From Porticoccaceae bacterium (GTDB taxonomy: Bacteria; Pseudomonadota; Gammaproteobacteria; Pseudomonadales; Porticoccaceae): a stretch of 64,000 nucleotides of DNA. Within the stretch, counting starts at the first letter, position 1; each line of letters starts with the position of its first letter. Below are positions 21,786 through 32,613 of the stretch, piece after piece. The translations under genes and the position numbers were made by a program. The DNA lies in the NCBI GenBank assembly GCA_021773435.1, contig JAJFKC010000039.1, positions 157,118-221,117 on the forward strand, in the 5' to 3' direction. The notes below the pieces were generated by a model that did not search any database, had not been told where the DNA came from, and saw nothing but the letters and a program-made list of their open reading frames with translations.

Positions 21786-22805
21786 CTAGGTCTGCTTTTT
21801 TTCGAGTACCTTTAAACGTCGCGCCATATCATCCAACTGACCAAAGCGAGCCGCATTCTTGCGCCATTTAGCCGTTTCATACATAAGTAATCCAGATGAA
21901 TATGACCCCGGCTTATGTATTGACTTAGACAAAGCTGTACGCGCCATTGCGTGAACATTATCGCAAATTGTCACATGGCCCACTGCGCCCGCCTGCCCAG
22001 CAAATATACAGTTCTTACCAATAGTCGTGCTGCCGGCGATACCCGCATAAGCTGCCATGGCAGTATTTTCACCAATGCGCACGTTATGGGCGATTTGCAC
22101 ATGGTTATCAAGAATCACACCGTCTTCAATCACGGTATTACCGAGCGCGCCTCGATCAATGGTCGTACAGGCACCGATTTCGACCCGATCACCAACTTCC
22201 ACTCCACCCAACTGGTGAATTTTTATCCACTGACCACCATCGTTAGCAAAGCCAAAACCATCGGCACCGAGCACGGCACCAGCATGAATGGTGACTTTTT
22301 CACCAATGCTGATGCCGTGATAAATACTGACGTTTGCCGATATCCAGGTGTCCCGGCCAATTGAACTATGTTCGCCAATAAATGTGCCGGCGCCCACCAC
22401 GACTCCGGCTTCTATAGTTACACCGTCGCTGATCACGGCACAGGGGCCGATTGACACGTCAGATGAGACAGTGGCAGAGTCCGCAATAATTGCGCTTGGG
22501 TGAATCCCTTCGGGCGACTTTGGCCCATTGTCAAACCAGGCCGTAATACGAGCATAACCGACATAGGGGTTTTCTAGTATCAGCGCGTTGCCGGGATATT
22601 GTTCGGCAAACCGGGGTTCGAGAATAACGGCTGAGGCATTGCTTGAACTGAGCAGTTTCAGATAAGCCTTGTTCGACAGGAAGGCGATATCGCCTGCCAT
22701 CGCATCCTGCAAGGTATTCAACCCAGAGATCTTACAAGCGGGGTCACCTTTGAGTTCCGCACCTAAAAATTCAGCACATTCTTGCAGTGTATAGGCTGCG
22801 GTCAT
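21786..22805 (-). CDS. lpxD: UDP-3-O-(3-hydroxyacyl)glucosamine N-acyltransferase
   Basis: Third step of lipid A synthesis, adding the N-linked hydroxyacyl chain. The N-terminal uridine-binding domain (about 1-100) is followed by a left-handed beta helix with the catalytic His in [12 protein letters not shown] (about residue 240) and a C-terminal helix. The ATG at 22805 follows a TTG that would add one residue. The 339-residue length is normal. It is the head of the lpxD-fabZ-lpxA-lpxB-rnhB run and follows skp after a 195-base gap. Confidence 0.97.
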   Translation of the reverse strand: MTAAYTLQECAEFLGAELKGDPACKISGLNTLQDAMAGDIAFLSNKAYLKLLSSSNASAVILEPRFAEQYPGNALILENPYVGYARITAWFDNGPKSPEGIHPSAIIADSATVSSDVSIGPCAVISDGVTIEAGVVVGAGTFIGEHSSIGRDTWISANVSIYHGISIGEKVTIHAGAVLGADGFGFANDGGQWIKIHQLGGVEVGDRVEIGACTTIDRGALGNTVIEDGVILDNHVQIAHNVRIGENTAMAAYAGIAGSTTIGKNCIFAGQAGAVGHVTICDNVHAMARTALSKSIHKPGSYSSGLLMYETAKWRKNAARFGQLDDMARRLKVLEKKQT

Positions 22806-23000
22806 CAAGGTCTCTCTGTTGGTTCTAGATGCGATTTTCTCAAACTATGCTTTAAGCAATTTCTTAAACTAATTCTCACAGTATTAGCTAGCTAGTGTGT
22901 CCGTCCACGCTTACACACTTGAAATGGCGTCCGTCCGCGCCGAGCCAATATCAGCCGAAAACGCTTCCGGTCTCAACTCATTAACCTCAGGAACCCAATC

Positions 23001-23510
23001 TTATTGGGTCTTTTTATTCATTCGATCAATAAGCTTTGAAGTTAAGTCCATATCCGGTGATGCCGAAATAACAGCCTCACGCTGTAGCAGTAAGGTGATT
23101 TTTTCCTCGGTAACTAATTCTTTAACTGCCTCGAGGGCCTTCGGCTGCAATTCCTGCATGATTCGATTTTGTAAATCTTTGATTTCTGCCTGGAGTTTCC
23201 GAGATACCAGCTCGACATCTGCGCGCAGGTATTCCATCCTTTTCTTGTAGTCAGCCGCCTGCTCCTGGGATAAGGTCATTGCCTTGCCCTCAACCTCCTT
23301 TTGTAGGGCCTTCATATCTGCGCCCAGGCTATCGTATTTGGCCTGCTGAGAGGAAAACTCAGAAGTCCCCTGCAATTCTTCCTGGCGTTTCTTGGCGACC
23401 TCGGTGCTAAATATTGCTCGTGCTACATCGACAACAGCAATCTTAGACTCCGCCAGAACGCTAGCGTTAAATAAAAACACACAAGTTACTACGGTCAAAA
23501 ATCTTTTCAC
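23001..23510 (-). CDS. skp: Periplasmic OMP chaperone Skp (OmpH)
   Basis: Soluble periplasmic chaperone that holds unfolded outer-membrane proteins for the BAM complex. A signal peptide of about 20 residues ends A-L-A before E-S-K. The mature protein begins with the beta strand IAVVDVARAIF, then long coiled-coil helices that form the jellyfish-like tentacles, then LLLQREAVISASPDMDLT, as in the family. The start is GTG with GGGGAT before it. It lies directly downstream of bamA. Confidence 0.94.
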   Translation of the reverse strand: MKRFLTVVTCVFLFNASVLAESKIAVVDVARAIFSTEVAKKRQEELQGTSEFSSQQAKYDSLGADMKALQKEVEGKAMTLSQEQAADYKKRMEYLRADVELVSRKLQAEIKDLQNRIMQELQPKALEAVKELVTEEKITLLLQREAVISASPDMDLTSKLIDRMNKKTQ

Positions 23511-23571
23511 GTTATCCCCTTAACTATCATCATTGGCATTTATAACTACGTAACACGACTCGAACCTACGG

Positions 23572-25887
23572 TTAGAAGCCTTGCCCCATAGAAAACTGGA
23601 AGACCTCTGTTTCATCGAACTCATTGTCGTTAAATGGCGAAGCAAGAGCGACTGTTATTGGCCCAAAGCCGCTCACCCAGGTGCCGCCAATGCCAAATGA
23701 ATAGCGTAACTCGGCTACATCTGGACTAAAACAATTTGTCTGGAAGGCATTACATTCCGTATCAAATATATTACCTGCATCAAAAAAGACCATGGCTTGC
23801 ACACTACGCTGATCCTTCAAAAAAGGCACCGGAAAAAGTAATTCAACACTGGCTGACGCTTTTACATTGCCACCAAATGGATCTGGATCGTCAAAGCCTG
23901 GAAACGGTGTATCCTGAGGACCCAGCGAGTTGTTTTTGAAACCGCGTACCGATTTGAAGCCACCACCGTAATAATTTTTGAAAAATGGCAGTCGATCAGC
24001 ATCACCCAGGCCAAAACCATAACCAAGATCTGTTTTTAAATGAAGAGTCAAACTTTTGGTGATGGGCTTAAAATACTGTGCTGCGTAACTAAACTTTAGA
24101 TATTCAAGATCAATACCCGGTACCGAAAACTCAACCCCCATCCGTTGGGAAGAGCCTCTGGTGGCCAGCACCCCACGATTTAGGGTTGATTGCGACCAAC
24201 TCAACGTACTGGTCAACATTGTGTAGTTATCACCATTTTCCCGTAAAAACTGGATAATTTCTAAAGACGGGAACACACCAACATCGATCGACAAATTCTC
24301 AACACTCAAGCCAAAACTAATTCGAGAAGTCTCAGTGAGCGGATAGCCGAAATTAACGCCTGTCGTAAAACTATCAGAGGTGTATTCAGCCACATCAAAA
24401 TCACCATAATCGGTGGCCACAAATGAAAACCGATAACCCGCGCTAACACCGTCTTTGGTAAAATAGGGGTCATTCAAAGAAACCGTTGCATTGGTCCGAT
24501 ATTTGCTCCTGCTCACACCGAAACTTACTGAATTGCCGGTACCGAAGAAATTCCGCTCTGAAATATTTCCACCTAGAATAATACCCGATCCCTGAGCTAC
24601 GCCGAAACTAGCCCCCACACTGCCTGAAGGCTGCTCTTCCACCGTGATAAAAACATCCAGTTGATCGTCGGTACCGGGCACTTCGCGAGTTTCGGTGGTG
24701 ACTTCCTTGAAATGTCCAAGACGCTCCAATCGCACTTTGGAATGTTCGATCATGTCGGTAGATGCTGACGCTGCTTCCATTTGCCTCATCTCACGACGCA
24801 GTACCTCATCATCAGTTTTGGTATTTCCACGAAACTCAATACGGCGGACATACGCTCTCTTGCCAGGCTTAACAAAAAAAGTGACTTTGGCCGTACTTTC
24901 TTCTTCATCAAGCTCCGGAAATGCCTCCACTTCAGCAAAGGTATAACCTTCAGCACCCAGTCGCCGGGTGAACAACTCCTTCGTGGTCGTCATTAAAGTC
25001 TGGGAAAAAGTCAGGCCTTCGCGCATCAACACCAACGATAACAGCTGCGCTTCAGGAACGATTAATTCACCAGCCAGTTCCACTTTATTAACCGTATAAA
25101 CACTTCCCTCGCTAACATTGACGGTGATAAATACGGTGTCCCGATCCGGGCCAAGGGAAACCTGGGTAGAGTCAATATTAAATTTAAGGTAGCCACGGTC
25201 GAGATACCACGATTCTAGTCGTTCTAAATCACCAGTGAGTTTTTCCCGAGAGTATTTGTCATCACCCATAAAAAATGACAGCAGCCCAGTGGTTTGTAAT
25301 TCAAACAAGCCCACCAGAGCTTTGTCATCAAAGGCATGATTACCGACAATATTAATATGTTTGATTGCTGCCACTGAGCCTTCGTCGATAGTCAGATTTA
25401 TCGCCACTCGGTTGCGTGGTAACTCAGTCACTTCCCCAACCACATCGGCATCATAACGGCCCTGGCTGACATACTGTCGGCGTAGCTCCTGACTCATGCC
25501 CTGTAATACAGGTTGTCGAAATATCTGCCCCTCCGATAAACCCGCGCCATCCAGCGCCTCAAGCAATTGCTCATCTTCTATGGCTTTATTACCACTAATA
25601 GTGATTTCGGCGATGGCCGGGCGCTCTGTGACGATAATCACCAGAACGTTATTATCTCGGGCAATACGAATATCGTTGAAATAGCCGGTCTGGAACAGAG
25701 CTCGCGTTGCTTCACGAATACCCTCATCGTCAACCAAGTCACCCGCGCTTATCGGTAGAGAGGCGAACACGGTGCCCGCGGAAACCCGCTGCAACCCGTC
25801 AACGCGAATATCTTCAACCTGAAATACTTCGGCATGGGCTAACGTGAAAAAAAACCAGAACAGCAACGGCGATAACAGTCGTTTCAT
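23572..25887 (-). CDS. bamA: Outer membrane protein assembly factor BamA
   Basis: Essential Omp85 protein that inserts beta-barrel proteins into the outer membrane. A signal peptide ends A-H-A before E-V-F. Five POTRA domains follow (about 20-420), then a C-terminal 16-stranded barrel with the conserved VRGF motif (SVRGFKNNS) and a final strand ending in Phe, the outer-membrane signal. The 771-residue length is normal. It lies between rseP and skp, the standard order. Confidence 0.97.
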   Translation of the reverse strand: MKRLLSPLLFWFFFTLAHAEVFQVEDIRVDGLQRVSAGTVFASLPISAGDLVDDEGIREATRALFQTGYFNDIRIARDNNVLVIIVTERPAIAEITISGNKAIEDEQLLEALDGAGLSEGQIFRQPVLQGMSQELRRQYVSQGRYDADVVGEVTELPRNRVAINLTIDEGSVAAIKHINIVGNHAFDDKALVGLFELQTTGLLSFFMGDDKYSREKLTGDLERLESWYLDRGYLKFNIDSTQVSLGPDRDTVFITVNVSEGSVYTVNKVELAGELIVPEAQLLSLVLMREGLTFSQTLMTTTKELFTRRLGAEGYTFAEVEAFPELDEEESTAKVTFFVKPGKRAYVRRIEFRGNTKTDDEVLRREMRQMEAASASTDMIEHSKVRLERLGHFKEVTTETREVPGTDDQLDVFITVEEQPSGSVGASFGVAQGSGIILGGNISERNFFGTGNSVSFGVSRSKYRTNATVSLNDPYFTKDGVSAGYRFSFVATDYGDFDVAEYTSDSFTTGVNFGYPLTETSRISFGLSVENLSIDVGVFPSLEIIQFLRENGDNYTMLTSTLSWSQSTLNRGVLATRGSSQRMGVEFSVPGIDLEYLKFSYAAQYFKPITKSLTLHLKTDLGYGFGLGDADRLPFFKNYYGGGFKSVRGFKNNSLGPQDTPFPGFDDPDPFGGNVKASASVELLFPVPFLKDQRSVQAMVFFDAGNIFDTECNAFQTNCFSPDVAELRYSFGIGGTWVSGFGPITVALASPFNDNEFDETEVFQFSMGQGF

Positions 25888-25930
25888 GTATGCTTAAAAA
25901 ACTCTTTATTGTTAATGTTTAAACGATCAG

Positions 25931-27286
25931 TTACAGCCGAGCGATGTCATTGTATAGCGCCAGCACCATCAAACCAACGACCAAAAACAAACCCACCCGA
26001 TAGCCAAACTCCTGGGTTTTTATCGACACCGGGCTACCCTTGACTACTTCCGCCAGGTAATAAGCCAGATGACCGCCATCGAGCACTGGTATCGGCAGCA
26101 AATTCAACACCGCGAGACTGACACTCAACAGGGCCATAAATTGCAGAAAGGCCACTACGCCATAGCTAGCAGAAGCGCCGGCCACTTTAGCAATGGTGAT
26201 AGGCCCGCTCAAGTGTTCGAGAGAAATATCTCCAACGATCATTTTCTTGATAGAAGAGAGGATTAGCAGCGTGGTTTTTCCGGTTTGACGCCAGGCTTTA
26301 GCCAATGCCCCAAACATCCCGTATTGACTCTCGCGATAGAAATTCGCTGGCCATTCAACTGGCAACGCTGACATACCAACCTGACCAATAATCGTGTCAC
26401 CGGCCGTGGTCACCGATTTTGGCGTCATACTTAATGTCAGTGTGTCCCCATCACGTTCTATCAGGACTGTAAGATTCTGTCCGGGACGAGCCCGCACGTA
26501 CTCAACCCAGGTATTCCAGTCTGGCATCGCAATACCATCGGCCGACAAAACCAAATCTTTCGACTGCATGCCGGCCATTGCCGCTGGATCACCGGGCGTG
26601 AGTTCATTGGCTATAGGCAGGGTTTTAGGTCGATACAGGCTGATACCGATACTGCCAATTGGATCGGGGTCGCGGGCATCGATATTCCAGCCCAGCAAAG
26701 CCGCTTCACTGTCATATTCGAGATTTGAATCCGCATAGCGAACCGTAAAACGAATGGTGCCGTGCTCGCCAATTCGATGCACCAGACGCTCACCCAGGTC
26801 TTGCCAGGTCGTTGTCGGCTCACCATCAACGGCAATGATTTCCTGACCGCCCTCAAGCCCAGCGGCCTCGGCGATGGAACCGGGTGTTACCTCAGCGATT
26901 ATTGGTGCAACGCCCTGCACACCCACCATGTAAATAATCCAGTACGCCAGGATCGCCAGGACAAAATTTGCCAGCGGCCCTGCTGCAACGGTTGCCATGC
27001 GCTGGATGACCGGTTTTCGATTAAAAGCATAAGGGATATCAGCAACAGCAACTTCGCCCTCTCGCTCATCGACCATTTTGACATAGCCGCCGAGTGGTAA
27101 AGCAGCAATCACAAATTCAGTGTCATGGCGATCTCGCCAACGTATCAGCGCCGGACCAAAACCTATGGAAAACCGAAGCACTTTGATACCACAGCGTCGG
27201 GCCACCCAAAAATGACCGAACTCATGAAATGTGACCAACACACCTAACACTATCAGTGTGTAAAAAATCATCTCGATTATTGCCAT
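25931..27286 (-). CDS. rseP: Site-2 zinc metalloprotease RseP
   Basis: Inner-membrane protease that cuts the anti-sigma factor RseA and so releases sigma-E under envelope stress; it also clears signal peptides. The zinc motif HEFGH is at 21-25 in the first membrane helix, two PDZ domains occupy about 115-310, and the third zinc ligand region NLLPIPVLDGGHL lies near the C-terminal membrane helices. The 451-residue length is normal. Located between dxr and bamA. Confidence 0.97.
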   Translation of the reverse strand: MAIIEMIFYTLIVLGVLVTFHEFGHFWVARRCGIKVLRFSIGFGPALIRWRDRHDTEFVIAALPLGGYVKMVDEREGEVAVADIPYAFNRKPVIQRMATVAAGPLANFVLAILAYWIIYMVGVQGVAPIIAEVTPGSIAEAAGLEGGQEIIAVDGEPTTTWQDLGERLVHRIGEHGTIRFTVRYADSNLEYDSEAALLGWNIDARDPDPIGSIGISLYRPKTLPIANELTPGDPAAMAGMQSKDLVLSADGIAMPDWNTWVEYVRARPGQNLTVLIERDGDTLTLSMTPKSVTTAGDTIIGQVGMSALPVEWPANFYRESQYGMFGALAKAWRQTGKTTLLILSSIKKMIVGDISLEHLSGPITIAKVAGASASYGVVAFLQFMALLSVSLAVLNLLPIPVLDGGHLAYYLAEVVKGSPVSIKTQEFGYRVGLFLVVGLMVLALYNDIARL

Positions 27287-27318
27287 TTATTATCCTGAAG
27301 CTCTTTACTAAGAGCCAT

Positions 27319-27342
27319 TCTCAATCTGAATCTCAATTTCAA
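27319..27342. repeat. 12-base duplication at the dxr stop
   Basis: Two copies, tctcaatctgaa and tctcaatttcaa; the second copy reaches the dxr stop codon. Confidence 0.65.
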
Positions 27343-28574
27343 CCGACACGACGCACTAGCTGCTCGGCAGACCTGCGTGCGCGCCTATCAGCGTCTTGGA
27401 CTTCGGTCAGGTCAACAGGTTCAGTAACCGACCAGCTTTGCATCACACCGTCGACCACCCGGTAAATCTCGGCAAATCCAATCGCACCAGCTAAAAAGGC
27501 TGCCACCGCTACTTCGTTAGCCGCATTTAGCGCAGCAGGCGCGTCAGCCATATCACGCGCTGCGGCTCTCGCCAACCCGAGACTGGGAAATCTCTCATTG
27601 TCCGGCGCTTCAAAGTTGAGCACTGCCGCTGTAACCAAATCCAGCATCGCGACACCCGATTCAATTCGCTCAGGCCAGGCCAGGCCATGGGCGATGGGCG
27701 TGCGCATATCCGGATTACCCAATTGGGCCAGCACGGAGCCATCGGTGTATTCTACCAGAGAGTGGACGATGCTCTGGGGGTGAATAATGATTTCGACCTT
27801 GCTCTCATCGACATCGAATAACCAACAGGCTTCGATCAGCTCAAGTCCTTTGTTCATCATCGTCGCTGAGTCAACAGATATCTTGCGGCCCATCTGCCAG
27901 TTCGGGTGGGCACAGGCCTGATCAGGCGTCACAGTATCGAGCACATCCAGGGGCGTTGTCCGAAATGGACCTCCGGATCCGGACAACAAAAGTTTTCTTA
28001 CGCCGTATGGATTCGCCGGTTTATTCTGTTTCTGAGCATCGGAGTCCAGCTGTCGTGCGGTGTTTTTCTCTGTGCTAATCGCGTCACGATTAAAACTCTC
28101 TGGCAAACATTGAAAAATCGCATTGTGTTCGCTATCTATCGGCAGAAGAGTCGCGCCATGACGGCTGACAGCTTGCATAAAAAGGCCACCGGCCATCACC
28201 AGCGCTTCTTTATTGGCCAGCAATACCTTTTTGCCTGCACGCACCGCTGCCAGGGTTGGCACCAAACCGGCTGCACCGACTATAGCCGCCATAACAATAT
28301 CAACATCGTCGTGATTAGCAACCAAAGCCAGGCCCTCAGTGCCTGACAGAACTTTTGTCCCAGGAGGCACCTGGGCACGCAATAACTCAGCGGATTGCTC
28401 TGATGAGACAACCGTATAACGGGGTTTAAATTGCTGACACTGACGAGCCAGCGCTTCGACACGCGTGTGGCCCGTTAACGCAAAAATCGTGTATCGGTCA
28501 GAGTGACGCGCGACAACATCCAGCGTGCTGACGCCAATGGAACCGGTAGCACCTAGAATCGTTAGCGTCTGCAT
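27339..28574 (-). CDS. dxr: 1-deoxy-D-xylulose 5-phosphate reductoisomerase
   Basis: Second MEP-pathway enzyme, producing MEP with NADPH. The NADPH site ILGATGSIG is at the N-terminus, and the metal and substrate motifs [19 protein letters not shown] and [13 protein letters not shown] are intact. At 411 residues it is a little longer than E. coli Dxr; the excess is a polar insert before the LLLSGSGGP strand. A GTG at 28598 would add eight residues, and the ATG at 28574 is preferred. With ispD and ispF this gives three MEP genes in the window. Confidence 0.96.
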   Translation of the reverse strand: MQTLTILGATGSIGVSTLDVVARHSDRYTIFALTGHTRVEALARQCQQFKPRYTVVSSEQSAELLRAQVPPGTKVLSGTEGLALVANHDDVDIVMAAIVGAAGLVPTLAAVRAGKKVLLANKEALVMAGGLFMQAVSRHGATLLPIDSEHNAIFQCLPESFNRDAISTEKNTARQLDSDAQKQNKPANPYGVRKLLLSGSGGPFRTTPLDVLDTVTPDQACAHPNWQMGRKISVDSATMMNKGLELIEACWLFDVDESKVEIIIHPQSIVHSLVEYTDGSVLAQLGNPDMRTPIAHGLAWPERIESGVAMLDLVTAAVLNFEAPDNERFPSLGLARAAARDMADAPAALNAANEVAVAAFLAGAIGFAEIYRVVDGVMQSWSVTEPVDLTEVQDADRRARRSAEQLVRRVG

Positions 28575-28620
28575 GGGTATTGTGACCGCCTGGTGCACTG
28601 CAACGCAACAAATGGCTCAT

Positions 28621-29463
28621 TCATGTCTGGTGCTCATACAACAGGCCGTACATCAGTGCGAATACGGGTAGCGCTGCGGTCAGACCATCCACTCGATCCA
28701 GCACACCGCCATGACCCGGTAATATCGTACCGCTGTCTTTTACACCGCGATGACGCTTGACCATGCTCACCAGTAAATCGCCAACTACCGAAGCCAGTCC
28801 AGTTATTACTGCTAGCAGCAACCACGCCCACAACCGAGTTTGTTCACCGGCTCCAGACAATGCATAAAACATAGCGACGATAACAATGGCTAGTATACCG
28901 CCAGCAAATCCTTCCCAGGTTTTTCCAGGGCTAACTTCCGGCGCTAATTTATGAAGCCCAAAAGCTCGACCACTGAAAAATGCGCCGATATCAGCCAGGG
29001 CCACCAACACCACAACACTGAACACCAACCAGGCCCCATTAGCCAAATGAATCAAGGTAGTCAGAGCCACCCAAGTGGGCACTAATACAACAATTCCCAT
29101 AGCTGCACACAACCAGCGTTTACCCCACAACAACGCGCTACTGGGGTAACCCTGAACCCATAACAGCGCAATGGCCCACCAGGCGCAGGCCCAGGCGAGC
29201 AGGGATCGAACACGATTATTAACGGCGGCGCCGTCGCTAAAGTCGAACTGCCAACCTGCGAGGCCGACTAGAATCAATAAGCCGAGCGTGTAAACCAAAC
29301 GGGAACGCAACCCAGAAAACCCTGCTAAAGCGCTCCATTCCCAACCGGCATAGCCGACAACCAGAGCCATAAGGATAGAGAAATGCCCAGGCACCAGGCC
29401 AAACAAAGCCGCTAAAAATAGCGTCGCTAACACAATCGCCGTCGCTATCCGTTGTTTAAGCAC
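28621..29463 (-). CDS. cdsA: Phosphatidate cytidylyltransferase
   Basis: Makes CDP-diacylglycerol from phosphatidate and CTP at the inner membrane, the branch point of phospholipid synthesis. The 280-residue protein has about eight transmembrane segments and the C-terminal CTP-transferase signature (SVVGDLLVSMVKRHRGVKDSGTILPGHGG, here given in part: KDSGTILPGHGGVLDRVD). The start is GTG and shares one base with the uppS stop. It lies between uppS and dxr, as usual. Confidence 0.96.
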   Translation of the reverse strand: MLKQRIATAIVLATLFLAALFGLVPGHFSILMALVVGYAGWEWSALAGFSGLRSRLVYTLGLLILVGLAGWQFDFSDGAAVNNRVRSLLAWACAWWAIALLWVQGYPSSALLWGKRWLCAAMGIVVLVPTWVALTTLIHLANGAWLVFSVVVLVALADIGAFFSGRAFGLHKLAPEVSPGKTWEGFAGGILAIVIVAMFYALSGAGEQTRLWAWLLLAVITGLASVVGDLLVSMVKRHRGVKDSGTILPGHGGVLDRVDGLTAALPVFALMYGLLYEHQT

Positions 29464-30221
29464 TACGCTCTATCTCGTTGCGACACCAATAGTTGGCTAC
29501 TACTCAGGCCAAAACGCCGATTGCGACGACGGTATTCCTCAAGAGCCAGGTCAAACTCTGCCTTGCCAAAATCTGGCCAATAACAATCAGCGAAGCAAAG
29601 CTCCGTATAGGCCATCTGCCAAAGCAGGAAGTTGCTGATCCGTTGTTCACCGGCGGTACGAATGCATAAATCGGGTGGCGGGAAATCGGCGAGAGATAAT
29701 TCCTTTGCCAACAACTCTTCACTGATATTTGCCGGTGCTAGTTCTCCATCAGCAACCTTCTGAGCCAGTGTTCGTGCCGCCTCAGTAATATCCCATCGAC
29801 CACCGTAGTCGACTGCCAACACCAGATTCATATCACCTTCAGCGGTCAGCGCTTCTGCCTGCTTAATCCGGTTACGCAAGCCATTGCTATACCGACCGCG
29901 CTCGCCGATTACATGGAGTCGCACTTTTTTGTCGCGCAACTTGCGCATTTCATTTTTGATGTAGGTCCCAAACAGTGCAAATAAACCCTGCACCTCTGAT
30001 TTGGGGCGTTGCCAGTTTTCACTGCTAAACGCAAATAGAGTCAGCGTTTCAACACCTTGATCACGGCAGGCCTCGAGAACATTGCGAACATTTTCAACCC
30101 CGGCCTGATGCCCGGCGACCCCACCAAGGCCGCGCTCATTGGCCCAACGGTTGTTACCGTCCATAATGATTGCGACATGACGCAGCGGAGGGGCTTCTTC
30201 TTGACTTGCAACTTCAGTCAT
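29463..30221 (-). CDS. uppS: Undecaprenyl pyrophosphate synthase
   Basis: Cis-prenyltransferase making the C55 lipid carrier for peptidoglycan and O-antigen. The catalytic Asp21 is in IIMDGNNRWA, and FAFSSENWQRP and RISNFLLWQ are intact. The pyrophosphate-binding loop usually read R-T-G/S-G-E is R-T-A-G-E here, a mild change. The 252-residue length is normal. It sits between frr and cdsA; its product is recycled by transporters such as the DUF368 protein at 2386-3327. Confidence 0.97.
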   Translation of the reverse strand: MTEVASQEEAPPLRHVAIIMDGNNRWANERGLGGVAGHQAGVENVRNVLEACRDQGVETLTLFAFSSENWQRPKSEVQGLFALFGTYIKNEMRKLRDKKVRLHVIGERGRYSNGLRNRIKQAEALTAEGDMNLVLAVDYGGRWDITEAARTLAQKVADGELAPANISEELLAKELSLADFPPPDLCIRTAGEQRISNFLLWQMAYTELCFADCYWPDFGKAEFDLALEEYRRRNRRFGLSSSQLLVSQRDRA

Positions 30222-30248
30222 AACGGTGATCGAGGAGTGACCATCTAT

Positions 30249-30806
30249 TCAGATCTCCATCAAATCCTTTTCTTTAACCGCTAGCGCTTCATCAACGACA
30301 CCTATAAAGCGATCAGTCAACTTCTGCACATCATCGTGGGCACGGCGATCTTCATCTTCAGTGATATCTTTGTCTTTTAATAATTCTTTGAAATCCGACA
30401 ATACGTCGCGACGGATATTGCGTATCGACACCCTGGAGTTTTCAGCTTCCTGACGGGCATGACGGATGAAGCCCTTGCGGGTCTCCTCCGTCAGGGCCGG
30501 CATGGGGATGCGAATAACCTCACCAGCAGTCGCCGGATTAAGCCCCAGATCAGATTTCATGATGGCTTTTTCGATATCGGGTACCAGGTTTTTCTCCCAG
30601 GGCGTAACAGCCAGGGTACGGGCATCGAGAACCGAAATATTTGCCACCTGTGAAAGTGGCGTGGCGCTACCATAATAAGACATCGTCACTGATTCCAGAA
30701 TACTGGGGTGGGCTCGACCGGTACGAATTTTATTCATCGAGTGACCGAGCGCCTCTAGGGTTTTTTCCATGCGCTCTTTGGCATCGTCTTTTAGCTCTTC
30801 AATCAC
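30249..30806 (-). CDS. frr: Ribosome recycling factor
   Basis: Splits the post-termination ribosome with EF-G. The 185-residue protein has the three-helix bundle interrupted by the beta domain, with [17 protein letters not shown] and the conserved [15 protein letters not shown] helix. The GTG start overlaps the pyrH stop by four bases (GTGA). It is part of the rpsB-tsf-pyrH-frr translation operon. Confidence 0.97.
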   Translation of the reverse strand: MIEELKDDAKERMEKTLEALGHSMNKIRTGRAHPSILESVTMSYYGSATPLSQVANISVLDARTLAVTPWEKNLVPDIEKAIMKSDLGLNPATAGEVIRIPMPALTEETRKGFIRHARQEAENSRVSIRNIRRDVLSDFKELLKDKDITEDEDRRAHDDVQKLTDRFIGVVDEALAVKEKDLMEI

Positions 30807-31561
30807 GTTTTATTCTCTTCTGCCCCGGTCGGCTCCTCGATCAGCGTACCTTCGTTGCAACCCACCACAATATTTAGCAACGCGCCGGATTTTGACATAC
30901 GAAATACCCGCACAGGCATATTATGCTCCCGACAAAGGCAAATGGCAGTCAGGTCCATCACTTCAAGCTTTTTATCGAGCACTTCATCATAGGTCAGCTG
31001 TTCGTAAAGCGTCGCGTCCGGAAATTTCATAGGGTCCGCAGAATACACCCCGTCCACGTTGGTGGCCTTTAATACCAGCTCAGCGTTAATCTCGATACCG
31101 CGCAAACAGGCGGCCGAATCAGTTGTAAAAAATGGATTGCCTGTACCCGCCGCAAATATCACCACTTCACCTGCAGACATGTAACCCAGGGCACGGCGAC
31201 GATCATAATGTTCAACCACACCACTCATAGGTATGGCGGACATAACCCGCGCGGAAATATTGTTGCGATCAAGCGCATCACGCATCGCCAGGCCATTCAT
31301 TACGGTCGCCAACATACCCATGTGATCCCCAGTGACACGCTCCATACCAGCAGCGCTCAATGCTGCGCCCCGAAACAAATTGCCACCGCCTATCACCAGG
31401 CCGACCTGTACGCCAATTCCGACTAACTGGCCTATTTCAAGGGCCATTCGATCAAGTACTTTGGGATCAATGCCAAAGCCTTGTTCGCCAACCAGTTCCT
31501 CGCCGCTGAGTTTCAGCAGGATGCGTTTATACTTTTTGTCTTTGCTGTTGCGATTCGACAT
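30803..31561 (-). CDS. pyrH: UMP kinase
   Basis: Phosphorylates UMP to UDP; the bacterial hexameric enzyme of the amino-acid-kinase family. It has the LLKLSGEEL and GGGNLFRG motifs, the TDSAACLRG nucleotide region and the C-terminal strand, over 252 residues. It lies 23 bases after tsf and overlaps frr by four bases. Confidence 0.97.
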   Translation of the reverse strand: MSNRNSKDKKYKRILLKLSGEELVGEQGFGIDPKVLDRMALEIGQLVGIGVQVGLVIGGGNLFRGAALSAAGMERVTGDHMGMLATVMNGLAMRDALDRNNISARVMSAIPMSGVVEHYDRRRALGYMSAGEVVIFAAGTGNPFFTTDSAACLRGIEINAELVLKATNVDGVYSADPMKFPDATLYEQLTYDEVLDKKLEVMDLTAICLCREHNMPVRVFRMSKSGALLNIVVGCNEGTLIEEPTGAEENKT

Positions 31562-31584
31562 TGGTGTCCCACAGCGTCTGGTTT

Positions 31585-32454
31585 TTATTTTCCTTGCTTT
31601 TCCATTTGTGCGGCCACTTCTGCGGCAAAATCTTCCTCTTCAACCTCAATGCCTTCGCCCACTTCAAAACGCGTGAAGCTTTTTATATCGGCACCAGCCT
31701 GCTGCAAAAATTTGCCCACTTTAACGTCGGGGTCTTTAACAAAGGCCTGCTCAACCAGACTACTTTCGGCGAGAAATTTTTTAACTCTTCCCGCAACCAT
31801 TTTTTCGATGATTTCATCGGGCTTGCCGCTCTCCTGTGCTTGAGCGATATAAATTTCTTTTTCCTTGGCAATAACATCCGCAGCCATGTCTTCAGGTTTA
31901 GCCACCTGAGGGTTAAGTGCAGCGACATGCATGGCAACATCTTTAGCAACATCCCCGTTGCCACCATCCAGCGCAACCAGTACTGCGATCCGGTTATTGC
32001 TGTGCACATAACCGCCCACCACCGGGGCTTCCACCAGCTCTATGCGCCGGACACTGATATTTTCGCCAATTTTTTGCACCAGAGCTTGCCGGGCGGTTTC
32101 CACATCGCCATCCATCAGTTCGGTAAGATCACCTAGCTTGCCATCGAAGGCTTTGTCGGTAACGGCACTGACAAAGCCCTGAAAGTTTTCATCACGGGCA
32201 ACAAAATCCGTTTCCGAATTAACTTCGACAACGACACCGTAGCTGCCATTCTCGGCAATTTTTACCATCACCATACCATCGGCAGCTGTTCGACCGGCTT
32301 TTTTGGCCGCTTTCATACCGCTGGATTTGCGCAAATCTTCGATAGCTTGCTCAATATCGCCGCCCGATTCGACCAGCGCTTTTTTACATTCCATCATACC
32401 CAGTCCGGTGCGCTCACGGAGGTCTTTCACCTGGGAAGCCTTAATAGCTGTCAT
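31585..32454 (-). CDS. tsf: Elongation factor Ts
   Basis: Nucleotide exchange factor for EF-Tu. The N-terminal UBA-like domain ([22 protein letters not shown]) is followed by the core with the conserved [13 protein letters not shown] motif, over 289 residues. The ATG at 32454 follows AGGA with seven bases between; a TTG two codons earlier is not needed. It is the second gene of the rpsB-tsf operon, separated from rpsB by a hairpin followed by T residues. Confidence 0.97.
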   Translation of the reverse strand: MTAIKASQVKDLRERTGLGMMECKKALVESGGDIEQAIEDLRKSSGMKAAKKAGRTAADGMVMVKIAENGSYGVVVEVNSETDFVARDENFQGFVSAVTDKAFDGKLGDLTELMDGDVETARQALVQKIGENISVRRIELVEAPVVGGYVHSNNRIAVLVALDGGNGDVAKDVAMHVAALNPQVAKPEDMAADVIAKEKEIYIAQAQESGKPDEIIEKMVAGRVKKFLAESSLVEQAFVKDPDVKVGKFLQQAGADIKSFTRFEVGEGIEVEEEDFAAEVAAQMEKQGK

Positions 32455-32485
32455 TACCAATCCTCATATATTTTCAATTTTGCCT

Positions 32486-32510
32486 GATAAAAAGGGGGCC
32501 AGGCCCCCTT
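32486..32510 (-). terminator. Hairpin with T-tract between rpsB and tsf
   Basis: A perfect inverted repeat (AAGGGGGCC, one base, GGCCCCCTT at 32492-32510) is followed on the minus strand by a run of five T. It has the form of an intrinsic terminator. Between two genes that must both be expressed it is more likely an attenuator that lowers tsf relative to rpsB, as is known for the E. coli operon. Confidence 0.75.
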
Positions 32511-32613
32511 GATAATATTTACGTAGCACTGTTCCTGAAACAGCCCCACAACAAGCTTTGAATCTAATGCCAAAAAAGCGTCAGAAATAAAGCAAGTTAG
32601 TCACAGTGCATCC

